From a virus, in the IMG/VR virus record IMGVR_UViG_3300049846_001794, positions 1-49,287 of that record: a stretch of 49,287 nucleotides of DNA; one strand, given 5' to 3'. Below the pieces are notes generated by a model, which saw nothing but the letters and a program-made list of their open reading frames with translations, did no database searches and was not told where the DNA came from. Position 1 is the first letter of the stretch; each line of letters starts with the position of its first letter. Positions 28,752-37,762 of this stretch are shown in pieces. The position numbers and the translations under genes are program-made.

Positions 28752-29984
28752 ATGGCCAAGAATTACCCTTCTCTCTATGCCTCTAGCAGTGACTCGATTG
28801 CCTTAGAGCAAAAAATGTTTCTGAAGCTAGAGACTGTTCGGGGAACGATGGTTCTCCCAACGCCAACTGACTTCTTGCTCCACACGGCTGGGTCTGTGAA
28901 CTACACCCAGCCTTTCGAGCCTTCGCCGCACAAGTCTGGAAGGCACTTGAACAACACCATTGAGCAAAAGACCTCTACCCAGTGGAGTCTTACCACTTTC
29001 TTCAACATCGACACCACCCTGGGCGCAGCATCTTCAGCGGAGATTGACCCAGCTTTCAGGCTTCTGCATTACTCGATGTTTGGCTATCAAGACATTTCGG
29101 CGGGGGCGGTGTATGACACTAGTACCCCTCCAGATATCACCTTCACCATCATGGAGATTGGGGATGTTTGGGCGAAGCAAGCCCCAGGCTGTTTTGTCGA
29201 TACTGCTAACCTGACCTTCCCCGGCGACGGCCAAGCCAACGCTGAATGGGCGGGGATGGGGAAAACGACCTACCTTGTAGGCATGGGTAAATCGACGATA
29301 AGCAATAACGGCGGGAACACTGTCACGGTTCAAACCGGCGAAGGCTTGCGCTTCCCCGTAGGTTCTAAGGTCATGTTGATCTTGGCCACCAACGCCAAGT
29401 CAGCTGATACCCCGGCAGGATCGGCAAGGACGGTAACGTCTGTGACTGGGGATGTCGTAACGGTAGACGGCGCAGCATTAGCTGACGCTGACGGCTCTAC
29501 CACCCCTGTTTACCTTGTCTATTACGAGCCAGCGAGTGCAACGGCTATCGATAATCCCCAAACTGGCCTTGTCGGATCTATCACCATTGCGGGATATGGC
29601 ACGATTGATAATTGCGTGAGATCCTTCTCCCTGAATTGCGCGAATAACCATGAGCCACAAGATTTCTGCTACGGCGAAGACGGCCTTGGCGGGCCTTTGT
29701 TTACCCCAGGCGGGCGCTTTACGGCTGAAGTCTCGATGGAGCTAAACCTCAACAAGGAGCTTGTCTCCTTCCTCAACCATCTGAAGAATTTGGATGGGGA
29801 TGACATCACCTTGATTCTGGGGAACGCATCTGGAAGACACCTTCAAATCGAAGTTCCAAGGGCTATTTTCCCGATCCCTGAGGTGTCTGTACCGGAAACC
29901 GGCACCATCCCTGTGACTTTTACGGGCAATGCTTATCAGACGGCGCTTGACGCTGCTGACGAGGTAACGCTAAGCTACATTTAA
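28752..29984 (+). CDS. Major tail (tube) protein (410 aa)
   Basis: AGGAGC precedes ATG 28752. Begins MAKNYPSLYASSSDSIALEQ. Tube-like beta segments are seen at MFLKLETVRGTMVLPTPTDF, STQWSLTTFFNIDTTLG and TAEVSMELNLNKELVSFLNH. A central Ig-like insert with KTTYLVGMGKSTISNNGGNT and VTVQTGEGLRFPVGSKVMLI would project outside the tube. GC-rich codon use resembles that of the capsid gene. It lies directly before the frameshifted chaperone and tape measure genes, the invariant siphophage order. Confidence 0.85.
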   Translation: MAKNYPSLYASSSDSIALEQKMFLKLETVRGTMVLPTPTDFLLHTAGSVNYTQPFEPSPHKSGRHLNNTIEQKTSTQWSLTTFFNIDTTLGAASSAEIDPAFRLLHYSMFGYQDISAGAVYDTSTPPDITFTIMEIGDVWAKQAPGCFVDTANLTFPGDGQANAEWAGMGKTTYLVGMGKSTISNNGGNTVTVQTGEGLRFPVGSKVMLILATNAKSADTPAGSARTVTSVTGDVVTVDGAALADADGSTTPVYLVYYEPASATAIDNPQTGLVGSITIAGYGTIDNCVRSFSLNCANNHEPQDFCYGEDGLGGPLFTPGGRFTAEVSMELNLNKELVSFLNHLKNLDGDDITLILGNASGRHLQIEVPRAIFPIPEVSVPETGTIPVTFTGNAYQTALDAADEVTLSYI

Positions 29985-30005
29985 AATTCCCCCAGAATTT
30001 TAAAT
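29979..30005 (+). terminator. AT-rich hairpin after the tail tube gene
   Basis: ATTTAAAATTC (29979-29989) and GAATTTTAAAT (29995-30005) form a perfect 11-bp stem with loop CCCCA. It overlaps the stop of the tube gene. The stem is AT-rich, so it is at best a weak terminator. It could also stabilise the abundant tube mRNA at its 3' end. Confidence 0.5.
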
Positions 30006-30017
30006 GGAGTCTCAGAC

Positions 30018-30476
30018 ATGGCGCTTAGCTTTGAAGACTTGCCAGAGAACTTTGAAGTCATTTGCTCAAAAGACGGCGCGGTAAATTGTGACGAAGAGGG
30101 GTTTTCAAAGTATCTCGATACTTTGGATGAATCCCTCTTAAACCTTTCCGAAGGTCTTACCCCAACTAGGTTTGTGCTGAAGAGAACCCTCTCCTATGAG
30201 GAGCAGCGCAAGCTGAAAAACAGCCAGCTAGGGTTTAAGGATGGGGATGTCCAAATCCGCCTAAGCTACATGCTCGACGAAGTTCGATACCGGCTAGTGG
30301 ACATCAAGGGCGGGGGCAAAGGCGTTGAGTTTAAAAAAGACTCAGACGGCTATGCGTCCAAAGCCTTGGTGGAGAAGCTAGATTCTTTCGGGATCGTAAG
30401 GGAGCTTCAAACAGCGGCAGCGGCAGCGGCGGCCAGCGTCATATCAAAAAAAAGCTCTCAGCCCTCCTTGAGCTAA
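30018..30476 (+). CDS. Tail assembly chaperone, short form (152 aa)
   Basis: Begins MALSFEDLPENFEVICSKDG. It is the unshifted product, ending SKKSSQPSLS at TAA 30474-30476. Lambda G is the functional analogue. It binds the tape measure and recruits tube subunits. The Ala-rich linker (AAAAAAASVI) leads straight into the slippery run of A. Confidence 0.8.
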   Translation: MALSFEDLPENFEVICSKDGAVNCDEEGFSKYLDTLDESLLNLSEGLTPTRFVLKRTLSYEEQRKLKNSQLGFKDGDVQIRLSYMLDEVRYRLVDIKGGGKGVEFKKDSDGYASKALVEKLDSFGIVRELQTAAAAAAASVISKKSSQPSLS

Positions 30477-30925
30477 CCTTTGCAGACACAGCGGCTCTCG
30501 AAAAAGAGGGGCGCAATTTCAACTGTCAGACCTGCAAAGAGTCCATTCAAAAAATCAGAAGATGCAAAGAAGACAGGGAAGACTTCACCTCCAAAGACGG
30601 TGCGGTCTTCCCTATTCAAGTTCATAAAGGGGGAGGGGAGTCTTACGGGTTTTGCCCCGGCAAGGCTACCTGGGACCATCGAATAAGATCCTTGCTTGAA
30701 GATTTGGTCCTTGTCGCAGAATTAAAGACTCTCCCTTATCCTGGAGGTATCTATAACCAGCCAGCATGGTTTATGGAGCATCTCTCTTGGTTCCTCCCCC
30801 GTTATGACTTCATGAAATTCTTGCGAAAAGCCGATATGATATTAGGTGGGAAAGACACAAAAAATATCAAAGATAACCCCAACAGGGCGAGATCTAACAA
30901 GCCCGTTATTCCCAAGAGAAGATAG
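30018..30925 (+). CDS. Tail assembly chaperone, -1 frameshift product (302 aa)
   Basis: Reading shifts back one base at 30446-30452 and continues from AAG at 30452 (KLSALLELTFADTAALEKEG) to TAG 30923-30925. The shifted part has a Cys-rich stretch (FNCQTCKESIQKIRRC, then FCPGKATWD) like the zinc-binding T parts of other phages, and then AWFMEHLSWFLPRYDFMKFL. This second part has no own start with a ribosome site at its beginning, and it lies between tube and tape measure as in lambda G/GT. Confidence 0.85.
30446..30453 (+). promoter_or_regulatory. Programmed -1 frameshift site (A AAA AAA)
   Basis: Eight A bases in the frame TC-A AAA AAA A-GC give the X XXY YYZ heptamer A AAA AAA. Both A-site and P-site tRNAs can re-pair after slipping one base, which opens the 158-codon continuation. 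The unshifted frame stops seven codons after the slip. Confidence 0.85.
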
Positions 30926-30936
30926 GGGGAGTGCTT

Positions 30937-33900
30937 GTGGCGGTAAGTGAAGACCTTCTAGTTAAAGTTCAAATCGACACTTCTAGCGGCACAGTAGCAG
31001 TAAAAGATCTAGCTGTGTCATTTGGGGATTTGGAGAAGGCGGCTGGTAAAGGTGGGGCGGCTGACGCTCTATCAGAGTCCGAGAAATCCATGTTGAAGGC
31101 AGCGGTAGCTGCTACAGGGTTGAATGCTGCACTGGAGCTTGCCAAGAAAGCTTATGAGCTAATCTCTGAGCCAATCAAAGAAATGGTTCATGAAGCGGTA
31201 GAGGGACAGAAAGCCCAAGATGACTTGAAAAAAGCCCTTATCGGTACGGGGCAATTTACTAAAGCGATAGTCCAGGACTTAGACGATTTCGCTAAAAGCA
31301 TGAGCCTTGTCTCGACTGTCTCAGAGACAGAAGTGACAGCAATGGAAGCCATGGCTAAGGGGATAGGGCTTTCAAACGTACAAACCAAGGAACTATTAGA
31401 AGCCTCAAGAGGTCTTGCTGCTTTCACTCAAAGAGATATGCAAAGCACCTTCCAAGAGCTTTTAGGGACGTACAATGGGGTTACTGGGAGAATCGGAAAA
31501 TATGTGGATGGGGTGGACCAATTAACAGAGTCACAGATAAGACTTGGAGGGGTGGTAGACCTAGCCACTAAAAAATTTAAGGGTCTTGGGGAAGCGACAT
31601 CTATAGCAGCCAAAGAGAAACAATTAGCTATAGCTTTCTCTCAACTTAAAGAGGAGATAGGCGCTACCATTTTAGAGTCAATAAAGTATGACGAAATACT
31701 GGACAAGCTGAAGAAAATATTCATCGACTTGAGGGAAGGGGTTAAGCAAGCCTCCGAAAAATTCAGAGAAGTGAAACAAGTGTTAGCTTCTATACCTTGG
31801 TCGGGGGTAGCTAAAGCGATACTAGAGATTGTGGCAGCAATGGCCCTTTTGAAAGCTGCGCTCAACATAGGGGTGATAGTAACCTCTGTATCCTCTGCAA
31901 TCTCGACTCTTGGGGCTATAAAACTAACAGGGCTTATAGCGTCCATTGTGGAGGTAGGGGCTTCAATAGTGGCTTTGGTCCCGACCATCGCTACCTTTGG
32001 CCTAATAGCGGCGGCTGTTTTGGGGATAGCTGTAGCAATAGATTTTGTTATAGCGAATTTTGATAGGCTAAAAGAAGCTGCGAGCAAGATAGCTACACTC
32101 ATAAAAATCTCTTTCGTACTACTCGGGAGAGACATGGCAGAAATCTTCTCCCTCATGGCTGTAGCTTCCTTGAAGGCTTTCTCCTCTTTCCTATCCCCGT
32201 TTAAGGGGATTTCCAAATCTATAGACGAGGTGAAGAAAAAATCAGATGAGTTGATAGAGGGGTTAGAAAAAGGGATTTCAACATCTCAAAAATCTTCTGA
32301 GCCATTAGCTAGGCAGTTATCAAAAACTTCTGATGAGATCTCCGAGCTATTCAAAAAAATGAAGATGGGTGAAGGGTTAAAATCAACTCTCGACACTGTA
32401 GACAAGCTAAGAGACTCGTTCTCAGGGGTTAAGAAAGAGGCTGAGAGTGTTAATAAACTATCAGAAGAAGCTGCTAAATACAGCTTGGCAGACCAGAGAG
32501 CTAAAAAAGCCGGCAAAGAAGAGTTAGCTCTCCAAGCTCAACTCTATCAAGAACTTTTGGGGCTGAAAGATCAACTCAGGGCCTACAATCAAACAGAAGT
32601 TCAGAATCTTAGGGACCAGCAAGACGCCACGGAAAGAGCCTACAAACTCAAAAAAGAACAACTCCAAAGAGACGGGAAACTCAGCAAAGACAACGCTGGG
32701 GCCATAGTAAAAATTTTGAACGACCAACTACTGATAACTAGAGAGATAACAAAAGAGAAGATCAAGGCGGCGTCCTATAAGGAGCTTTCTTTCATTGTTC
32801 AGATAGAGCAAGAACTTCTAACTCTAAAAGAACAACTCAGCGCTATGGGTAAGTCGGAGATAGAAGTTCTTATGCAGCAACAAGAAACGGCTGAGAGAGG
32901 GTACAAACTCAGACTCTATCAGTACAGGGAAGAGGGTAAGCTAAGGGGTGACAATGAAGACTATATCCTTGAGAAACTAGAGAAACAGTTTCGCGTACAA
33001 AACATGATCACTAGAGAAAAGATAAAAGCATCGGCGGTAAAAGAAGCCGGGGCCGCCGGGCCTCTAGTGAGTCATATCGTAGGTGCTACCCAAGTGATGG
33101 TTGACGTAATCGAGGAGATGTTACCTAAAGCAACCCTAGACAGCATAGGGCCTGTATTCGCCGACAAATATAAGACAGTGGTGGTAGCTGCAACATCTTC
33201 CTTTCTGGTCGATTTAGTGAAGACCTTTACCTCTATAAGAGGGTTCATGGAGGGGAGCTTCAAGTTTGTTGGGTCAATGCTTCAAGGAGTTATAGGCGGA
33301 TTCTACGTCCTAGGTAAGTTCTTGTGGGATACATTCGGCGATGCAGCAAAAAATTTCGGATCTAGCATCATTTCTGCTTTTTCCGCCGTAGGTAAAAATT
33401 TTCTTGGATGGGTGTCCATAGGGTCAAGCTTCCTTTCTGGGGCTTTCGATAAGCTAATATCTGGGGTGTCTGTTGTAGGTAGGAAACTGGGAGAAAAAGG
33501 ATTCAACAAAGAGGCTAAAAGTCTAGGTAATTGGATATATGAAAAATTCTCAGATGGGTCTGAGGCGTTAAAGAAAGCGGGCGGCGAAGTATCTGATAAG
33601 CTAAAAAAAGCTGGGGACTACCTATGGGCCAACGCTTCTATACCTTTTGCTAACTTTCTAAGAGATGTTGGAGGGGCTATTCTAGCTGCCTTTGTTGGGG
33701 CTGGAGAGTGGATTAAAAATTCTTTTAGAGAGATTTGGAGAGGGGGTTCTGAGGCTTTCAAATCCATATCGAATTTCTTTAGCGGGGATGTCAGCAACTC
33801 GTTGATAAGTTCGGCTGGGAAAGCAGCTACGGCTATTGGGCATGGGTTTAGAACAGTAGCAATATCTTTGGGGGGAGTATTATCTGGGGCAGGGGACGCT

Positions 33901-36093
33901 TTAAAGAGCGTAGGCGGCTCTCTCTATGATTCCATCTCTTCTGTTTTCAAGAAGGGGGCGGAATATTTTTTAAAAGCTGGCGAAGCGGTGGGGGGAGTTT
34001 TTGTTGTAGGGGCTATTTTTGTAGGGAAAGTAATAGCCAAATCCTTCAAACAATCTGAAGGGACTCTCTCAGAAATATTCGGGAAGATTGGGTCGATGAT
34101 AGGGTCAGTTTTAGAGGGTCTTGTCAGTGTGTTCTCTACGCTGATGAACCCAAAACTTCTCGTCGATGTTGCAAACACCATAAACCAAGTATTCGAGAAG
34201 CTCCCGGATGAGCTTAATAAAATCCCTGCATTCCTAGCAAACGTGATCAATAAGCTGCCAGAGCTTTTCAACAACTTCCTGTCTGGGCTAGTAAATGCCG
34301 CTGACGCTATTTTTTCAGCCTTAGGAAAGATCTTCGATCAATTACCGGAGATGGTTTCAAAATTCATGGATGCTTTCGGAGCTATCTTTGACAAGCTTCT
34401 AGGAAATCTTGACGGGTGGATAAATAAGCTCATAGATGCCTTTATTGTGTTCCTGAATAAAATCCCAGAGATTACGGGAAAACTCTTCAAGGCTTTACCT
34501 GGACTGATAAATACAATCCTATCCCGATTGCCTGAGGTTCTAACCTCCTTCTTTTCAGCGGTAGGGCAGATCCTAACTCAGCTCATCAAAGCCATACCGG
34601 GAGTGGTAGTGGCCATCTTGGATAATTTACCGGCTATACTCCAATCCTTGATTGAGGGGGTTTTGTCGGTCATAGGGACTTTGATTGAAGCAATCCTAGA
34701 TTTCATCTTCAATGGCGGTTTAGAGAAGGTCATAAAAGCAATCCTTCGAGCAATCCCCCGCATAGTCATGGCGATATTGAACGGATTAGCCAACGGCTTG
34801 AAGAATATCTTCAAATCTCTTTTCGGCGGAATAAACATCAAGGGGTTTACAAACGTAATAGAGGGGGTTCCTGCGAAGTTTGAAGACGGAATAAAGAAAC
34901 TGTCTAAGGCTGTCTCTAAGGAAACTTCAAAAGTGTTCAAAGTTCTCGACTTGGAAGCGGAAAAAAGAGCTTCAGAAAGAATCATAAAAACTAGAAAAGA
35001 AGTTTCCCCAGGGACAGAAGGAACCACAACAACAGGGGAGGGGGAGCAGACTAAAGGGTCTTTAAACTTCTTCCAACAATTCCTAGCCGGGCTAAGAGAT
35101 GTCTGGCTATGGATTTACGACAACATCATATTAAAACTTCTCGACGGTTTGACGGGAATTTGGAATTGGGTTTATGGGCTATTGTCAGGGCTGTTTAAAG
35201 GTGTGGGGGAGATGCTAAACATCTTTTGGATGAAGTTTGTGATGCCCCTCATCACTAATCTAAAAAATGTCTGGGATAGCATCATTCAAAATCTAAATGC
35301 AGCTTGGACAGTTATCACAGTTTTGTGGGACGCAACAATCGGGGCTATGTGGAAAAATTCAGGTTTTGCAGAGGGCCTTCAAGCTTTCGGGGATGGTCTA
35401 AGCGAAACCCTTAAATCAGTCAGAGATTCTTTGGGGATGCTCTTAACAGACATAGGGAATGAGTTAACGAGATTCTTCAGTAACATAGGGAGCTTCTTCT
35501 CTAGTGTTGGGAACTTCTTCACTGGAATAGGGAAGATGCTTCAAGGCGCTCTTTCGATGGACATGGACAAATTCACTAAAGGTCTAAGCCAAGCTTTTGG
35601 GGCAGCTGGTGAAAAATTTGGGGATATATTGAAACAATTTTTCAGGCCCATAGTGAATGCCCTTAATGACGCAAAAATACCTAAGATAGACGTGAGCTTT
35701 AAAATTTTAGGCAGGCAAGTTGATTTCAACTTCTTGCCTGAGACAAGACTTTTCCCTTTGATTCCAGCTTTCGCAGAAGGCGGCATTGTACCGGGGACAG
35801 GAAACTCTGACAGCATTCTATCGGCCCTTACCCCCGGCGAGTATGTGATAAACAAGGATGCCGTCAAATCTTTAGGTACTGGCCTTCTATCGAGATTGAA
35901 TGCCGGGGCCAGCATGCCTCAAAACACTGTCATTAATATTGATCTAGGGGGGATAAAGATTGAAGCTTCCTCCCAATCTCTCGATGAAAACTATGTGAGA
36001 TCTAAGCTAATCCCAGCGGTGAAAGACGAGTTTAAAAAGGCTTCTCTTCGCGGCGATTTCCTCCTTAGCGACAGAGGATTGAGAACAACATGA
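30937..36093 (+). CDS. Tape measure protein (1718 aa)
   Basis: AGGGGG at 30924-30929 is too close to GTG 30931, so GTG 30937 (seven-base spacing) is the likelier start. It sets tail length; at roughly 1.5 angstrom per residue the tail would be about 250 nm. Long helices dominate, with hydrophobic segments around residues 290-370 (AIVEVGASIVALVP-like) and 970-1290 (LPELFNNFLSGLVNAADAIF and similar). The C-terminus has the familiar FAEGGIVPGTGNSDSILSAL, then TPGEYVINKDAV motif. A 76-80 residue coiled-coil block is duplicated near residues 530-700. Confidence 0.95.
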   Translation: MAVSEDLLVKVQIDTSSGTVAVKDLAVSFGDLEKAAGKGGAADALSESEKSMLKAAVAATGLNAALELAKKAYELISEPIKEMVHEAVEGQKAQDDLKKALIGTGQFTKAIVQDLDDFAKSMSLVSTVSETEVTAMEAMAKGIGLSNVQTKELLEASRGLAAFTQRDMQSTFQELLGTYNGVTGRIGKYVDGVDQLTESQIRLGGVVDLATKKFKGLGEATSIAAKEKQLAIAFSQLKEEIGATILESIKYDEILDKLKKIFIDLREGVKQASEKFREVKQVLASIPWSGVAKAILEIVAAMALLKAALNIGVIVTSVSSAISTLGAIKLTGLIASIVEVGASIVALVPTIATFGLIAAAVLGIAVAIDFVIANFDRLKEAASKIATLIKISFVLLGRDMAEIFSLMAVASLKAFSSFLSPFKGISKSIDEVKKKSDELIEGLEKGISTSQKSSEPLARQLSKTSDEISELFKKMKMGEGLKSTLDTVDKLRDSFSGVKKEAESVNKLSEEAAKYSLADQRAKKAGKEELALQAQLYQELLGLKDQLRAYNQTEVQNLRDQQDATERAYKLKKEQLQRDGKLSKDNAGAIVKILNDQLLITREITKEKIKAASYKELSFIVQIEQELLTLKEQLSAMGKSEIEVLMQQQETAERGYKLRLYQYREEGKLRGDNEDYILEKLEKQFRVQNMITREKIKASAVKEAGAAGPLVSHIVGATQVMVDVIEEMLPKATLDSIGPVFADKYKTVVVAATSSFLVDLVKTFTSIRGFMEGSFKFVGSMLQGVIGGFYVLGKFLWDTFGDAAKNFGSSIISAFSAVGKNFLGWVSIGSSFLSGAFDKLISGVSVVGRKLGEKGFNKEAKSLGNWIYEKFSDGSEALKKAGGEVSDKLKKAGDYLWANASIPFANFLRDVGGAILAAFVGAGEWIKNSFREIWRGGSEAFKSISNFFSGDVSNSLISSAGKAATAIGHGFRTVAISLGGVLSGAGDALKSVGGSLYDSISSVFKKGAEYFLKAGEAVGGVFVVGAIFVGKVIAKSFKQSEGTLSEIFGKIGSMIGSVLEGLVSVFSTLMNPKLLVDVANTINQVFEKLPDELNKIPAFLANVINKLPELFNNFLSGLVNAADAIFSALGKIFDQLPEMVSKFMDAFGAIFDKLLGNLDGWINKLIDAFIVFLNKIPEITGKLFKALPGLINTILSRLPEVLTSFFSAVGQILTQLIKAIPGVVVAILDNLPAILQSLIEGVLSVIGTLIEAILDFIFNGGLEKVIKAILRAIPRIVMAILNGLANGLKNIFKSLFGGINIKGFTNVIEGVPAKFEDGIKKLSKAVSKETSKVFKVLDLEAEKRASERIIKTRKEVSPGTEGTTTTGEGEQTKGSLNFFQQFLAGLRDVWLWIYDNIILKLLDGLTGIWNWVYGLLSGLFKGVGEMLNIFWMKFVMPLITNLKNVWDSIIQNLNAAWTVITVLWDATIGAMWKNSGFAEGLQAFGDGLSETLKSVRDSLGMLLTDIGNELTRFFSNIGSFFSSVGNFFTGIGKMLQGALSMDMDKFTKGLSQAFGAAGEKFGDILKQFFRPIVNALNDAKIPKIDVSFKILGRQVDFNFLPETRLFPLIPAFAEGGIVPGTGNSDSILSALTPGEYVINKDAVKSLGTGLLSRLNAGASMPQNTVINIDLGGIKIEASSQSLDENYVRSKLIPAVKDEFKKASLRGDFLLSDRGLRTT

Positions 36094-37577
36094 CATCAAC
36101 TACTGTTCAAGGATACTTAGAATCAGGCTACTTAGAGGGGCCTTACAATACAAATCAGGCAACGGGGGCTGATGGCTTCCAGGCTAAAATCATTATTCAA
36201 TCTTCCAAGTCTGTAGGGCAGCAAGCTAGGGTACAGATTGATAACTTCCTAAAGTCTTCTGGTCTTCAAGCCCAAATTCAAATAGCAGGCAATCTGAAAA
36301 ATGTTGCGATGCAAGTCTCTGTGTCAATACAGGACGATCTTGCAAAAGGAATGCAAGCACTGACACAAGTGTCAGGGGTAGCAAGCGAACATGGCATGAA
36401 CGCTAGAGCGTTCATAGCGGGTTTAAAATCCCTAGGTTTTGAGGTGAGAGTAGACCCCTACCCTACCGGGATATGTCCAGATGGGGGAGGGTATCTTGAG
36501 TACGATTACCTCATGGCCCCCTATCTGACTGAGCTATTCTGTACTCGTCCAGGGGTTCAAGTTTTCATCACCATTAACACCACTTCACCCCATGGGATGC
36601 AGTCTCGAATCTTCATCCAAGATGAGAAGGTGATAGGGTTTCAGTCTCGAATAACTATTGAGGACTGGCTTGTTCCAACAGGGATGCAAGCCAACATCAT
36701 CTCCTCTTTCGATACCGGATTCCAGGCTTTCGCCACCCTCTACAATTCGACGAATTTAAGAATCCTGTGTGAGTTTCCCTCTAGGGGTCTGACAGCATCA
36801 AACTGGACAGCTACCAACACAGTAGGATCTCCTATTACAGCGGCTGGGGACTTCTCTGTTCAAAATCTTGATACCGACATAGTTGAACAAGTTTGGAGAT
36901 CAGACGGCACTATAACGGGGGTTAGGCTAAAGACTGACACTGGACTTCCTCAAGGTGTATTTGTTGATACTTTGGCCATCTTAAACCACAACATGACTCC
37001 CTCGGCTACTGTGACTCTTCTAGGGTCAAATGACCCGACCTTCTCGATTATAGGGGTGGTGATTCCACTAGAAGTTAGACCCTATGATATGTACTGGGTA
37101 TCGGCAGAAATACCTCCGTCTGGCTATCGCTATTGGCGTTTTGATATAGATGACTTCACAAACCCAGACGGTTACATCGAGATAGGGACAATCCTTTTCG
37201 GGCAAGCTGAGATCTTTCAGGGGGAATGCTTTGTTGATGAGATTGAGTTTGAACTAAAAGACTACACCGACACAGTTAGAACAGAGGGGTTTACCAACGT
37301 CACAAACTCAAGGACACAAAAAGCAAGACTTCGCCTAGATTTTCGCTCTCTTAACTATCTGAAGAGAAACTTCGCCATAATGAGAAATATGTTTCAAAGG
37401 GATAGGACAGTAAATAAATGTCTCTGGATTCCGACACCTGACCCTGTGTTTCAAGAAGTCACCGCTACTTTTGCTGTGTTTGGAAAAATGTCTTCCGTAC
37501 CTACTGAAAGACACAACAGCAAAGGTAGGGATCTCGACTTTGTTAGCTTCACAGTAGAGGTAGACGAGGGGTTATGA
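36090..37577 (+). CDS. Distal tail protein with GxQ short repeats (495 aa)
   Basis: Starts by ATGA overlap with the tape measure. Residues 25-215 consist of about 12 units of 13-18 residues with the pattern G-[FLM]-Q-[AS]-x-[IV]-x-I (GFQAKIIIQ, GQQARVQID, GLQAQIQIA, GMQSRIFIQ, GFQSRITIE). A second motif, GYLE-x-x-YL-x-x-PY, occurs twice (near residues 8 and 133). The rest is a beta domain (VSAEIPPSGYRYWRFDIDDF), like distal tail proteins that bind carbohydrate or the hub. Position after the tape measure fits. Confidence 0.65.
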   Translation: MTSTTVQGYLESGYLEGPYNTNQATGADGFQAKIIIQSSKSVGQQARVQIDNFLKSSGLQAQIQIAGNLKNVAMQVSVSIQDDLAKGMQALTQVSGVASEHGMNARAFIAGLKSLGFEVRVDPYPTGICPDGGGYLEYDYLMAPYLTELFCTRPGVQVFITINTTSPHGMQSRIFIQDEKVIGFQSRITIEDWLVPTGMQANIISSFDTGFQAFATLYNSTNLRILCEFPSRGLTASNWTATNTVGSPITAAGDFSVQNLDTDIVEQVWRSDGTITGVRLKTDTGLPQGVFVDTLAILNHNMTPSATVTLLGSNDPTFSIIGVVIPLEVRPYDMYWVSAEIPPSGYRYWRFDIDDFTNPDGYIEIGTILFGQAEIFQGECFVDEIEFELKDYTDTVRTEGFTNVTNSRTQKARLRLDFRSLNYLKRNFAIMRNMFQRDRTVNKCLWIPTPDPVFQEVTATFAVFGKMSSVPTERHNSKGRDLDFVSFTVEVDEGL

Positions 37578-37759
37578 AGACATTCAAAGAATTTTCGGAC
37601 ATGAAAAGGAAGCAAAACAACGATGAGATAGTGGAGAAGATGAAAAATGGGGAGAGTCTTTGCAAGATAAACTTGATGGAGTGCATGTACCCTAGAAGAC
37701 CTCCGATTAAGAAAGACAAGGAGCAGATAAAGAAGCTCTACAAACTCGAAGAGGGTTGA
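37574..37759 (+). CDS. Small basic protein in the tail-tip block (61 aa)
   Basis: ATGA overlap with the preceding gene. Begins MKTFKEFSDMKRKQNNDEIV; very Lys-rich with two Cys (SLCKINLMECMYP) and ends KEQIKKLYKLEEG. A short gene with a C-x6-C spacing between two tail genes is common in siphophages and may be an assembly factor. No family is recognised. Confidence 0.6.
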   Translation: MKTFKEFSDMKRKQNNDEIVEKMKNGESLCKINLMECMYPRRPPIKKDKEQIKKLYKLEEG

Positions 37760-37762
37760 TCC

